Assembly: GCA_026413225.1 (NCBI GenBank)
Contig: CM048554.1
Location: 74,516,463 to 74,580,462 of the forward strand
Direction: 5' to 3'
Length of the DNA: 64,000 nucleotides
Source of the DNA: Otis tarda
Lineage: Eukaryota; Chordata; Aves; Otidiformes; Otididae
Shown in pieces: positions 35,801-48,106 of this stretch. The notes below the pieces were generated by a model. The model was not told the origin of the DNA and ran no database searches. It saw nothing but the letters and a program-made list of their open reading frames with translations. The position numbers and the translations under genes are program-made. Within the stretch, counting starts at the first letter, position 1. Each line of letters opens with the position of its first letter.

Positions 35801-38095
35801 AGAGGTTGAGAGACAGATGAGAAGAGAAACTCTAGAAACCACACTTTAAAAAGCAAATACAGAAAAAAAAATAATATAAGCCCTTACAGACAGATTAAGA
35901 AATGGGAATCCAGCCAACATGAGGAATGGAAGAACAATATTATAATTGTTTCTTGAGAGATATGGCAATGGGCCATTTAGCCTGCTTGGTTTTACCTTGG
36001 GTCATTGCCCAGACTGGACAATTAAAAGGATATTTTTGTCATACAACCAGTCATTTTATTTCACTGCTGTTAAAAAAGTGTCACTACCAACTGTGCATAT
36101 TGATTTAATCTGTAGTTGTAGGAATTTGTGGAACAAAAAGCATTTGCCACAGTCCAGAAATCTCAGAAGCACAGCCCTAGTGTGAGTTGTCTTGTCATAT
36201 CTTGAGGACTTCTCAAATTAAAAGAATGACTTTATAGAACGTAGGTGAAATCTCACCTTCTTTACCTCTCCACACTGGGGAAATTCTAAATACAATCCGC
36301 CAGCCAAATTCTGCTTTTATGATCATCTACACTTTTCCTCTCTCCTATCCTGATTGTTAACATTTGCCAGAAGCACAATGAACCTTTAAATAGGAACTTC
36401 TGAAGACTGGTGTCATTTATTTTCCATCCTAAGCTAAAGAATGGATTGTGGTGAGTATATAGTGTTTTCCATTCAAGACTATTAGCACATCTGTTTTCCA
36501 AGGCTCTTTTTGAGAGTTGCTATGTTTAGCAAAGAAGTTTTTGTTAGTTGCATCTGATCCCATGGGATTAAAGCATCTCTGACATTGAAGCTTTAGTGTG
36601 GGTAGAGTTTTTAAGAATCAGAAAATTCATTTTGGGTAAATGTATTCCAGTGAAATTAAACATTACATTTATTGTAAAGGAAGAAGAGGAATTGAAGGAC
36701 TAGATTCGAAGGATGTTAGGCTCTTATGATGTGGGAAGTGACTGAACACCACAGGTCCACACCACAATACCTGAAGCAATTGAAGTCTGTAACTCCCAGC
36801 TTGTATCTTGTTCATTAAACTGTGAGATCATCTATTACAGCTGTTGTTTCATATACAATCCTTCAGCTGTTATTGAGCACAAGGCTGAGAATGATTCTTC
36901 TGCTTAGTGAATAAGTGTTGAACCTGGAAGTGGGACACCTGCATTCCAGGACATTTTTTGAACAGTGTAGTGAAAAACAGCCTAAAGTCCCATACCACAG
37001 ACTGACTTAAACTTGACACTTAAGTTACCACCTGAGAGCCCTGAAAGGTAGTTTTAAACAAACTTGTCACGCAGAGGATGGAAATGGGGATGAGAGTATG
37101 ATACAGCGCTGACTAACAAGCACACAAAATAATCCTCACGTTTTTCACAGCTGAAAGGATTTGGAGAATTTGGCTTGAAGTCATTAAGGATTTTAAAGAC
37201 AGTAACAGTAAAATGATGGGTTTAGGTAAATTTATTATTTCCCACAGAAAGTTTTACTTGTCATTTGGTAAGTGTTCATAAGGGTATAAATACGCAAAAA
37301 AAAAAAGTGAAAAAAAAAATTATATTAACAGGAGTAAATTTTCATAATTTGACTGTCTCATACAAAGAGTCTTAAGGTGTTAGCAGCTTCTTGTGTTTAT
37401 ATTTTAATATTGCAGTTCTTGAAGCATCTGTCTATGCCTGATTAGCTCTAAGAAGAGAGACGGGGAAATTCATCTGTAATGTAAAATAAGTAATTAAAAA
37501 ATCTCATTGTGTCTACAGTTTGAAGTGTAAAAAAATAAACCACAGAGTGGGACATTACAGTTGATTCTGCCTGAACATGGGTGAGGAGGTTGCTTTCCTC
37601 ATTCCTCCAACATTTAGTTATGAATTGATCAAATCAAAACATAAAAAAATCAGGCTTAGATCCAAGATCAACACATTATATTCTATGTATTTTAATTTTC
37701 TGACCATGTCCAAGACACATATCAGCAGGTCAATGACTGCATTCCAATATTGTCAGCCAAGAGAAAATTAAATGCAACTGGTTTATATTTTTTAACTACT
37801 ATTCTGTTTTGTCTAGTGATTCTGTCAGGAAAACTAAAAGTAGAAAAAATACTAACAAAAAAAAATTAGTCTTGGAAAATAACTTATTTCACTCATTAAC
37901 TGAAACCATTGGAAAACACCGAGTTTGAGCCATCTCACATGGAGGGGAGGTGAAGGAGTAAGGAGGTATGCAAAACAGTTTTCTATGCATCTCAGCACAC
38001 TGTATCCTGGTACCCTCTGCATTTAAAAACTAGGAGTCTCAATTGTTTGTCAGATATGCTAGAAGCATTGTGGGATTGTGGAGTTCATTTTGTCA
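32816..38095. other. Non-coding stretch with one exon-like block
   Basis: No established gene or transposon was recognised. It contains the compact exon-like block 35301-35369 (finding) and an A-rich patch near 37296-37320. Frames of up to 93 codons at 34.3-35.3 kb overlap on both strands and carry no recognisable domain. Confidence 0.5.
35301..35369 (+). other. Candidate exon of unknown gene
   Basis: A pyrimidine-rich acceptor ('ctccacccttcctttcatcag') immediately precedes 69 bases that end at a strong donor (CCATAG|GTAAGC). The block is a multiple of three and one frame stays open through it, reading 'KNMKGLECELLFFNQVPHAG'. I do not recognise this peptide. Strong paired splice signals with an open frame are suggestive, but in 64 kb a few such pairs are expected by chance. 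It could also be an exon of a non-coding RNA. Confidence 0.25.
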
Positions 38096-38290
38096 AAGAA
38101 TCACAGAAACATGTAGTCTTCTGGGTGTCTTTAGATCAACCCCATGCTCAAGGCAGGGCCAATTAGAGCAAGTTACTCACAGCTGTGTCCATTTCACTTC
38201 TGTCTCCAGAGATTAGACTCCACTGCCTCTCTGGGAAACATGTTCCCAGACAGACACCTTCACAGTGATTTTTTTTTTTTTTCTTTCCCC
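38096..38290 (-). mobile_element. Older CR1 3' region fragment
   Basis: The plus strand begins 'caaagaatcacagaaacatg', followed by diverged 3' UTR and ORF2-end sequence ('gtctccagagattagactcc', 'cctctctgggaaacatgttc', 'accttcacagtga'), the complement of the CR1 segment around the end of ORF2. It ends in a T run at 38269-38283, next to the start of another CR1 tail. It is more diverged than its neighbour, so it was probably already present when the next copy inserted beside it. Confidence 0.75.
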
Positions 38291-38296
38291 CTTATA

Positions 38297-38400
38297 GAAT
38301 CACAGAATCGTTAGGATTGGAAGGGACCTTTAATGGTCATCTAGTCCAACCCCCCTGCAAGGAGCAGGGACATCTTCAATTAGATCAGGTTGCTCAGAGC
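38297..38400 (-). mobile_element. CR1 3' tail, joined to an RT segment
   Basis: The sequence 'atagaatcacagaatcgtta' then 'ggattggaagggacc', 'ggtcatctagtccaaccccc' and 'agatcaggttgctcagagcc' is the complement of a well-preserved CR1 tail, close to the copy at 23236. At about 38400 the 3' UTR stops and the adjoining sequence matches a point more than a kilobase further 5' in CR1. This implies an internal deletion or a template switch during insertion. Confidence 0.9.
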
Positions 38401-38404
38401 CTTA

Positions 38405-38650
38405 TATCACTACTTTCCCCTTGTCTACAGAGCCACTCATGTCACCAGCTTGCTCAGGCATGACTTGCCTTTGGTAAATCCATGTTCACTGTTCCCAGTC
38501 ACCTCCTGCATGTGTCCTTCATGTACATGGAAATGGCTTCAGGGAAGATTTGCTTCATATCTGCCCAGGGACTGAGCTGCTGATCACCATGCATTTACTG
38601 TTTTCAGTAAACAGATATGACATTTGTCTTTTTTCCACTCCTTAACTACT
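38405..38650 (-). pseudogene. CR1 ORF2 reverse-transcriptase fragment
   Basis: The plus strand carries the complement of the RT block around '[10 protein letters not shown]': 'caggcatgacttgcctttgg', 'taaatccatgttcact', followed by 'cccagggactgagctg' and 'gacatttgtcttttttccac', which corresponds to the stretch encoding the start of the RT domain. It is colinear with CR1 but separated from the tail at 38297-38400 by a missing ORF2 and 3' UTR segment. It is broken and non-functional. The right edge is gradual; similarity is lost somewhere after 38640. Confidence 0.7.
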
Positions 38651-40712
38651 TCCTCCTTTACTGTGGGTGTTATTTCACTCCCACAAATGTGGTTAGTAGG
38701 CTTGGGCCTCCCCTTGGTGATGCCAGTTTGGCTCTCTAAGGCAAATCCCCTGAAATGCTGGAAGAAAGGTGAGCTCCAGAGCCACCCACTCCATGGCCTC
38801 ACAAGGCTCTCCCCCAGAGGGACTGTGGATACAGCCTGTTTCACTCAAAAAACCTTTTCCAATAAAAAGAAATCTCAACTTGTTACACTACGCAAAAAAT
38901 GCAGGATAAAGGGCTTCCTAATGCTTAACTGACTAGTACAACATTATGAACTGGAAAATCAAGGTTATACTATTATATGTCTTTGTTATAAAGCCCTTAA
39001 TGACATGACTTACAGGTACTAAAATACTGAGGCGATGAGACTCATAAATTGTGTAGATACTACAGATGACGCTAAACCCAAATGCTTTTCCCAGATGCTT
39101 TTCCCCTGTCATATTCCTGTACCTCTTCATAGTAATTCTTTTCACAGAAGTTACAAAATTAGTTCTGTGAAAAGCATGAAATAAATCACAGTTCCTAATT
39201 GGGATGAGCTCAGGCATAGGAGGATAAAATACCAAGAAGAAATTCATTTAGCTTTATGAGTACTGTATATACAGTTGGCCAATAATATTACAGTGGTTTA
39301 GCAGCTGTTTCTCTGCTCAGTCTAGTTAGTCCCATATGTTGTCCCTGAAAAATTATTGGAAAAAGAGGAAATCAGTAACAACATAAGACAGAGAATGTAA
39401 ATTTCTTTACATTTTGCTGTATCTAAAAAAGTAGTCAAAACCATCCGTCCTCTTATTCATAGCCACTGCTACAACCTCGGAAGAAATCCATGTGAGTCTG
39501 GGTTTCCAGTGGATCTGAAATAACCGCAGGCATGACAGGCTTGCATTTTATCCTCAGTTGCTTCCAAAACTCATCTATTTGGATAAAATAATGACACTGA
39601 GGTTATGAATTTATTGTCCTGTAGTCTGTGGACAGAGAATTATATCGTTATGAAAGCAAACAGTGATTTTAGGCACTAAGGACCAATTTCTGCCCTGGCA
39701 TTTTGCATAAACTATTGCCATTGTTGGCCTTGTGCCCAGGTTTAAAAATAAAATTTGGTCCAGCTTTTGGCAAATGATGCCCATGAGCAGTTGAAAAAGA
39801 TAAAACCTAGACTGGATGCCAGGTCTGATTTTGTGTCACTCTTGTTTTCCTGCTGAATGTTCTACTCACATGCTGTGTTTTGTGAGGACCAGTCCGATCC
39901 AGAAGGCAATATGTAAAACTTGACCCGGCTGTGAGATTCTGGGTAGAAGTCTTATTACAAATCAGAGTAAATACCTGATCTCTGCTTTTCAGACTGCAAA
40001 CCCTTTATATAGCATGCTTTTTATCACATGCCTTTACAGTACTTGGTTTTTTAGGACTATTAAACAAACTTGGATGTACTACTATGAAATACCAGCAGCA
40101 AGTCTGGGACCATCAGGCAACTTCAGTCTCTTTGGGTTTGGATACTAAAACTGGCTCCAGCTGTCTTAAATCTATTTATTATATTCTACTGTTATACATA
40201 CTTTTTCATAAAACAACCTGTGATAAATTATTCTCTATGTACAAAAAATGTCTTAAGAAGTAAATCTAGGCAACTGAAATTCAGTATAAACTTAAATAAA
40301 ATCCATTTATTTTATTATCTTTCTCTTTCATAACATTTATCAAAATATGAAAATTTTCATTTACTTACAGATAAAGAGAAACTTTATCTGTTTCTCTTGT
40401 TCTTTATAACTGTTCTTGTATTTCTAACCTGACATAATTAGAGTAGTGTTTTCCTTTCAAAAATAACAAACTGGCCCTAGTAATTGGCCAGAGAAATACA
40501 AGACTATGTTGTAAAAACCCTGCTATTCAAAAATGTGTACTTTTGCTTAAAGCTCTTGAGTGGCATGTAGGAGATAACAGCATAATACTCTCTCCCTCAT
40601 TTATGCTCAATACAGTAGTCTCAATTTCAGATCTGCTTGATATTAAATTTCACGGGAAAGAAGTTGTTTGGAAATTAAATTTTGATCTCAGAACATCACC
40701 AGATAGATTTCT

Positions 40713-40762
40713 TTTATATATATGTTTGTGTGTGCACACGTGTGTGTGTATGTATGTATGTG
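40713..40762. repeat. (TA)n/(TG)n/(TATG)n compound microsatellite
   Basis: A TA run changes into alternating TG with an internal GCACACG, then into three TATG units. The alternating purine-pyrimidine pattern can adopt Z-DNA, but there is no further evidence of function. Confidence 0.9.
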
Positions 40763-43700
40763 CAGAATTTCAGAAAACAGTTTTCTCTAAATCAAAGCAT
40801 AAAAGAAATAAGGAAGTAATAACTATTTCTTCTCTCTCAGCCTTGTAAGGTCCTTAGTCCTGCACCTAGAACATGGAGGCTGGGAAAAGATACAGGACAA
40901 AATGAATTAGATGGAATCAGGGATTAATTTCCTCCTGGCCTATGATTTTTTTTTTTTTTTTAAATGAGAGTGTCCTAACTAAACTTTTGTGTGAAAAAAA
41001 AATAATGTGAGGTAGGCTGCACCTGTATAGATGGAGGTAAATGTGGGTCTTAAGTAAGAGAGCTGAGTTTATATCGCCCTGTAAAACTTCTTCATTTTTA
41101 AATGGAATTTTTGAATAAAACTGCTGAGGCATGTGAGCTCTCCTCGGCCGTCCTGTTAAATCCTCACCACTGGCAACTGGGAGCCTTTTCCATTCAGCAC
41201 AGCCAGAGGCAGCTTAAATTAATAAAAGGGAGCAGGCCAGTGGTATAATCTGATCTGCAGTAAAGCAGTCTCTGGTCTGGAAACATCTGACTTTAACATG
41301 AATTAAAATCTGAAAGTTTTTCTAAACTTTCTTTGCCTCCCTATGTTCCTAAGGAGATTTCAGTTTCATGTTTCACAGTACCAGTCCTTTCCTTTTGTGG
41401 AAGCTCTTTCCTACAGATTGTTGAGATGCTAAGAAAATTAATGTGGTATATACATGCATATACACACTGCATGTGACATTCTGCATCAAAAATTGGAGGT
41501 TTAGAGGGGGAGGAGGGGAAAAGCCTGCCTCTAATGATCCAGAATAATACCAAACATGGGGTTAACTGGAAGAGCACTCTGCTATCTTAAAAGTAGGCAG
41601 CTATGTGTAATGGCATCCTTTTACTCCAAGTAATTGGATCTGTTAAAGTATTTCTAAATATCAGTCAGTGGGTATCACAAATTATGTCACTTGGCAGACT
41701 TTGAAATCTCTTCTCCCTCAAGGTTAGCAGCAGAGGCAGTGAATTTGTAAGATGCTAACAAGGCGTTTTAAAGCCTAAGTGGTCTCTCTCCAAACTGAAA
41801 CTCTCTTAATCTACTCATTGGATTTTACAACACAAACTCTATATCTCCATGTATTTCTTGTTTCATACATCCTGAGAAGAAAAAACAAATTGTTTTTAAA
41901 ATGAAGTTTCCAACTGCTACATGTCAGCTTGGACAATACAGAAAAACCTGTGAATAGATTTTCTTTTTCCAAGAGGTTTTAATTAGTGCCAGAAAAGTCA
42001 TAAGGGTCTACACTAGTTATGCTTATGCTTATGGGATTTTGTTTGCAATTTTCCATCATGTTCTTCAGTTCCTCTGTAGCCCTACCTCCACTGCTCTGAT
42101 TCTTCTTTTTATTTTTATGTTTCTTCAAATGTGCCCATAATAACCCCTTACCTTTGAGACTTTTACCAGAGAGATCAATAATTTGGGCAGATTTTTAACT
42201 GAGACACCTACTGAATTTTGATTATATGTGATGAGGGCATGCATATTCCCGAATGACCACAGCACAGCTTTCCTCTGGACAGGCTGTGCTCAGCAGAGCA
42301 AAGTTTTGATGTACAAACTGGCTAGAGTGGGAATGCTTAGATCATTTATAAAAGTTACTCTGGAGCCTCCCTTTGGAAAATGTCAGTGGTTTGAGCCTTG
42401 CTGGTCCTTCCTGTATCCTTGGTTGTCCATTGCTGCCTGACTGAGTGAGCCTTTCAGGTCATAAGCCACAAGGGGCTCACTGCAGTTGCTGAAGTGTAGG
42501 CACCATGAATGCCATCTGAGATGGTTATCTGAAGGTCCCTGAGGTATCCACATGGGTGTTTGCAGCTGGGAGACCCTACATATTCCTGGAGGAGCGTTTA
42601 CGGAAAACCTTTATACCATGATCTCAAAATACTTAACACAATTTCCTGTTTACACAAGAACAGTATCCACAATTAGGGTTAAGAGCCCCTTTATAGATTT
42701 GCAAATAGAGGGAGAAAAAACATTTGTGTATCCTTTGTTCATAAAAATAATAATTGAGAGCCACTAAGAATTTGCACATAACTAGGCAAGTTAACTGCAC
42801 ATAACTCAGACAGAGTTTCTGAAAATTAAGTGAAGGAAATAAAATTGAGACAACCTGAATGTATGTGCAATTTTATTTTTATCATTGGTTGCTTTCCTTT
42901 TTGTGCTATTTGAATCTCTAGGCATGTGCTTTTTTCACTCTAATATGTTTATGCAAATTTGCTCCAATTGCTACTTGCAAGTGTTCACAACATGACAACT
43001 ATTCTGACATATTTATGTGACATACCTTTTGAAGAGATGATAGGGACATTACAGCACCACATTTGTGATGCTATAGATGAGGGCTGTCATGCTTCCCATT
43101 CTAAAGTACTATTTTTAGAGGGTTTATAATCCTGGAACAAAAAATATTTTTGGTCTTAGTTTAACATACATGACTGGAATAACATATCTCTGGATACAAT
43201 GCAAGAAAATACCAGTTCAGTAGAATTTAGAGATACAGTGACAATGAATATACACAATTTGCAAGAAATGGGGTTTTGCTCATATCAGTATTTTTTAAAA
43301 TTTGAGTTTGCAGCTGGTTTCAACTCTGCCATAACTACATAAGTTTTAGGATACAAATGTGTGCACATCTGTGGTAATTAATATAAAAATAAAACATTCC
43401 TGTAAGTGTGAGGAATGAATGCTCCTATGATGCAGGTGGTTTTAGACAAAAGATGGTAACAATTCAAAAGACCTGTTAAAATGCGACTGATGCTATATGG
43501 AAAAAAATAGGAAAAAACAGAACTCAATGGCTTACTGCTGCAAAATCTCATATGTTTCCTCTGACACTTAGGCACATGTTAAGGATATTGCATAGATAAT
43601 TGCTATTTTTTAAGTTTTCATGTTTATATTCTTTAACTGTACGGAAGCGTTCCCCCTTGGAAAATACTCCTTGACAACTTGGGAATCAGTTCTGACAAAC

Positions 43701-44452
43701 ATGGCCTTTCTGCCACTTGACAATACCTTCAGTTCTCCTTTGGTTGCTCATATTGCATGACAGCTTCCTTTTACTGGCCATAAAGCCTGTAGAACTTTGT
43801 AATTCTTTTCCAAATACTTAATAACTGAGAAATGGAAGTAGTTCTCTTTAGGACATCATAAACTGAGGGAAAAAAAAACACCACCTCCCAGCATTCTCTG
43901 AAATTTGCCTGAGAAAAAAAGCCAGAGTCAGTAAAACACAGAGTGGGCTTCTGTTCACCATGATCCTCTGCAAAACCTAGTTGTGTCAAATTCCAGCGAA
44001 AAGTTTCTGCTACTACAAGCATGTAATCACCCACCAAACTAGTAATGTCTCAATACCATGCTTCTGCCCAGAATCTCACTGTATTAGCTTGGACATTATT
44101 AGGTCACTTCTCAGGAGAGTTTCTGTGATATCACCCAGCCTCTGTTGCCTTGTGTGCTCGTTTCAGAAACCTAAATGGTGTCACAAGCACCTCTAGCTTG
44201 GGCAAGCCAAATCATACTGTAGTGGGGGGTAAATAGGAAGCAGATTGTCTGTGTTCTAGCATCCATTCTTCTTCATTGCTGAAATACTATACCTTCAAAT
44301 GACCTACACAAAAACATGCCACTGTATCACAGCTTTACATCCCAGGTGAGGCTCAAGCACCTCCATTCAAGGACAAGTCAGCTCAAAATATAGGCAAGTG
44401 AGGTCACATCTCCCCTGAGAAGAGGAGGAACAAGTTATCTACCCAGCTCTGC

Positions 44453-44469
44453 AAAAAAAAAAAAAAAAA
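44453..44469. repeat. A tract
   Basis: Seventeen consecutive A residues; no retroposed body was recognised upstream. Confidence 0.85.
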
Positions 44470-47365
44470 GCTGTTTGAATGTTTCTTTGCTGAGATCTTG
44501 GGCAGAGAACAAGGATTCAATCCAGGTACCACCTTACATCCATGCAGTCCTACTCCTTTGTAGACCTCTTCACCCCCTAGGTGCCTGAACGCCTTAAACA
44601 ATTCCTCTCTTCACCAGAAAGCCTCCTGAGTCATTAGCTTTGGGTGGTCATTCATGACAAGGAGCATACAGAAACTGGATTCTACCTACTAGAAAGGGAA
44701 ACCTTTCACAAAACCAATAGCTAGTGGGAGCACTGGGCCAGGAAGTGTGGAATCACACACTACCCACATGAGTGCCTGTGAGCTGGTGGCTCAGGAAAGT
44801 AGCCCGAGCATCGTGCCACTGGAAGTCTTGCCAGGGCACTCAGTCTCCCACTTTGTCCTGTGGCCAGCAATGCAGGAGTCATGCTTGCGGAAGGAAAATG
44901 AGAAAAGAAGGAAACCAAATCTGTCCTACAAGTTACAGGACTCAGCTGGCAGAGGGGAGAGCTCTTTCTGGCTCCTTTCAAGTGTTCACTTGTGCATGAC
45001 TGCAGTAGAGAGCAGAGGCAGGAGCTCAAATCCTGCACAGGTCACAGGCTGCCCCATGGCTTGTGTCCATGAAGGCTCATGAGTCCAACTTCATCAGGAA
45101 GGCTGGGGGGTACCCACTCCTTTCATTTCTAGCATACAGAGTTTCATAAACATATGTGTGTAAGATACACCTTCATCTTTGCTCCTCCACACATATACAC
45201 ATAGGCACATAGGTCGAAGTATCACTACGTTTCTGACACCAAGTTAAACAACATAATTAGGTGGTTACTGGAAGAATGGCAAGAGGTAACTACTTCTTTC
45301 TTCAAGATAAAGCCAGCTTTTATCTATTAGGTGTCAATAAGGTTGCCTATATTTCAAAATGTGTATGGGTGCCTACTGTTCACAGTTAGTAAGCTAGGCT
45401 TTCAGAAACTAAGTGTACTGGCTCTTCCACTAAGATTTGCTCTTCTCCTTTGAATTTAGGAACTTAGTTCAAAGACACTAGATTTCCCCTTTCCTTCTCC
45501 TTCTTGCAACAAATTTAGCCACTTTGCTACCTAACTCTGCTTTCTACCCTGAATAAACCCCACTAAAATCATTTTTGAACATAATATGCTTTGGTCAAAC
45601 TATTTCTAGCTAACATTTCTCCTTTTAACTTAACTCTTAATCTAGGAACAAATTAATAACGAGGTAAAAATTAATTAATTCTTCAGATTAAAAAAAAAAA
45701 GAATAAAAACCATTCATGTACATTAAAAAGTAAAGGCTCTGTTATAAATCACAGTCATATGAAGGAAAAAAAAATCTATGTTTTGGAGATTTTGATGTGA
45801 ATCATACCAGCATTAAGCAGGAGTAGGAGTGATATACCTTCTACCTTATCCTATGTGGAGATTTTTCACAAAGCATAAATCAGCACTCCTGCATGGAAAG
45901 ACAGTGCTCCTTAGTTTCCACAAACCCACATGTTCACTGGTAAGTGTATGCCCTAGTCCACCTGCTACCATGGCATTATGCCCACTCATACGAGGAGAGT
46001 AGATCACAGAAGCCAATCAAGAAATCTCTGAACGGCTTGGGGAGGTTAATACACAGAATACCAAGAGTCAGGTTTTTGAAGAGGCTCCTGGCACATCTTG
46101 TGCTTTTAATGATTGGGATCTCACCCTCAGGGCTGTGTGTTACCAGCCCAGTCCTTGTAGCAAGGGACTAGAACAGATGGCTTGGCAAAACCAAAAGGCT
46201 CTTGCCTTTTCAAAAATTAAAAATTAATTTGTTGTTTTTTTCTAATAGGAAATTTCATGCTGACGAACAGTATTGAGCTGACAGGCTTATATTTCTCCAT
46301 CCATCTTCTCTTCAGAGAAAAGCATAGCCATCCTTATGTTAACTCCACAGAGTGTCTACATTCTCATATGCAGTGATGAGAGAATATTCCAGCACTCCCA
46401 GCTATTTTGCCTTTGGTGTCTCCACTGTGGTTTCCAACAAGGATGATATCACCATGTGTTTATGGATTTATTTGTTTGTTTTTCATGATGTGGGCAGTAA
46501 TCTACTACAAGCTGGCCTGAGAACTCCAATTATATCATATAGACCAACCATCTGGCTCCATATTAATTAATGGTAACATTTTTAGCCATTACTGCTCTGG
46601 GCTAGATATGTAGCATGAGAGGAAAAACCTTCTTATTGCATAACCAATCATCTTGTTACCTGAAGCAGACAGATTAGTCAGAACCTAGTGCTGGGTCCTG
46701 GTAGACATCAATGGACTGGTCAACAATGATCTATAATAGAAGTGCTTCTCAGAATATTAGACAACTACAAAGGGTGAAAGGGAATTAACCCTTTTCTGCA
46801 CAGTGGACAATGTGAATTAACCATGGCTCATAACTTTTCCATTGGAAATTCTCATGTTCCTGTCTGATAACAATATGTAACAATGAAGGGTTTGTGCAAT
46901 TCGATGTCATGGAATCTGTTTTTATAACTAGTCAGTTTAATCAACTTCAAAAGACACAAGTATTGAAATAACTTTTTTTCTGAAAATAAAAACATATTTA
47001 AGTGACACTATTTCTGCAACACTAGTAGCTCTTCTTAAGGCTTTTCTAAAGCCCACACTCCAAAATCTTTACTGTTTTGAGCCGTGAACACTCATAGGAG
47101 GTCATTAAGCATATAGGCAGTGGTACTGCACAGCTGCTCCTCCAGTCATACTAATCTCTAGACAGATGCTCTTCATGTTCATGTGCTGTGATGAATGCCA
47201 AAGAAACTATTAGAGAACAGATTGACTTAGACTGGACTGTGATCCTTGGAGAACTGATTTCAGACTGTAGGAAGAGCTGAGAGGTCACAGAGAGAGCCGC
47301 AACCCGTGACAATGTGAACAGACAGAGTTACCTTTCAGCTAGATTTTCCCCTCCAGCATTTCAGA

Positions 47366-48106
47366 ATGCAGCCTTGCTTGGAGTGCCAAAAAAAACCCCA
47401 ACCCAGCACTAAAGCAGACTTCCATTATTTTTCTGCTTACTTGCTTTCTGGATTTGCTGCAGCTAGCCCGGCTGCTCAACTTTGCCCAAATCTGACTAGC
47501 AAGAGATTTGTAGGCATTTCTGTATCAATCCCACGCTTATCCTCTGACTGCTGTGATCTGCTACTGTATCTGTTGGGAATCTTAACAAGCAGCAAAGGAG
47601 AGGCTCCAGGCAGAGAATCATTCCCCGTCACACCCTTCCTGGCCCTGCAGAGAAGACCTGAAGACAACTCAGTTGTTACGAAACTGAGAGATCCCACCTG
47701 CTCCTCTCCTCTGAGGCTTGCAAGAAAGATCACATGCCATTATCAAATTTGCGTCCAAAGGCCTATCTGTCCAAAGAGAGGTACATCCCACTGTGGACCT
47801 TACTTTTCTGACCTTCATAGCTACAGCAGATGTTCTTGTTATGTTGTTATTCTGAGGAAGGGGTTTTGTTGGCCTCTCTGGGCTCCTGGGCTCTCATCCA
47901 GCTGCAGCTGTGGAAAAAGGATACACATAATAATAATGGAATCTTCTTTCTGTCGTTTCAGCTTACATCATCTTGACACCAGCAGGCAAGGTAGCATTAG
48001 TCAGTCAGTCGTAGGGTTTCTGCGGATTCCTTCTCCAAACCACCACCCTTCTGTCTCCACCGCCACGCTGTCTCTGCTCTTGTTTACCCCTTCCCAACTG
48101 GAATGA
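47366..48106 (+). other. Long open frame of unknown status (246 codons)
   Basis: This is the longest open frame in the window. Its first ATG lies only two bases after a good splice-acceptor-like sequence ('tttcccctccagcatttcag'), and it ends in TGA at 48104-48106. The predicted product is rich in Ser, Cys, Leu and Pro, has no signal peptide or domain that I recognise, and has many short hydrophobic stretches of the sort that pyrimidine-rich DNA gives by chance. The local GC is higher than the window average, which lowers stop frequency. It could be a chance opening, part of a long non-coding RNA, or an unrecognised lineage-specific gene. I favour chance. Confidence 0.2.

Larger units (their letters stand above)
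38651..47365. other. CR1-free non-coding stretch
   Basis: No transposon or gene was recognised. It contains a TG/TATG microsatellite (40713-40762), an A17 tract (44453-44469), a short 13-base tandem repeat near 39082-39105, and a non-repetitive block at 41105-41300 that looks like possible conserved non-coding DNA. Frames of 60-111 codons are scattered on both strands without recognisable motifs. Confidence 0.5.

Noticed and set aside
36895..36960. Words resembling a MIR-type tail ('gttgaacctggaagtggg', 'cctgcattccagg')
   Set aside because: Too short and diverged, without the preceding body; left out of the features.
40713..40762. Alternating TG tract as a functional Z-DNA or recombination signal
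   Set aside because: It is an ordinary microsatellite with no adjoining functional feature.
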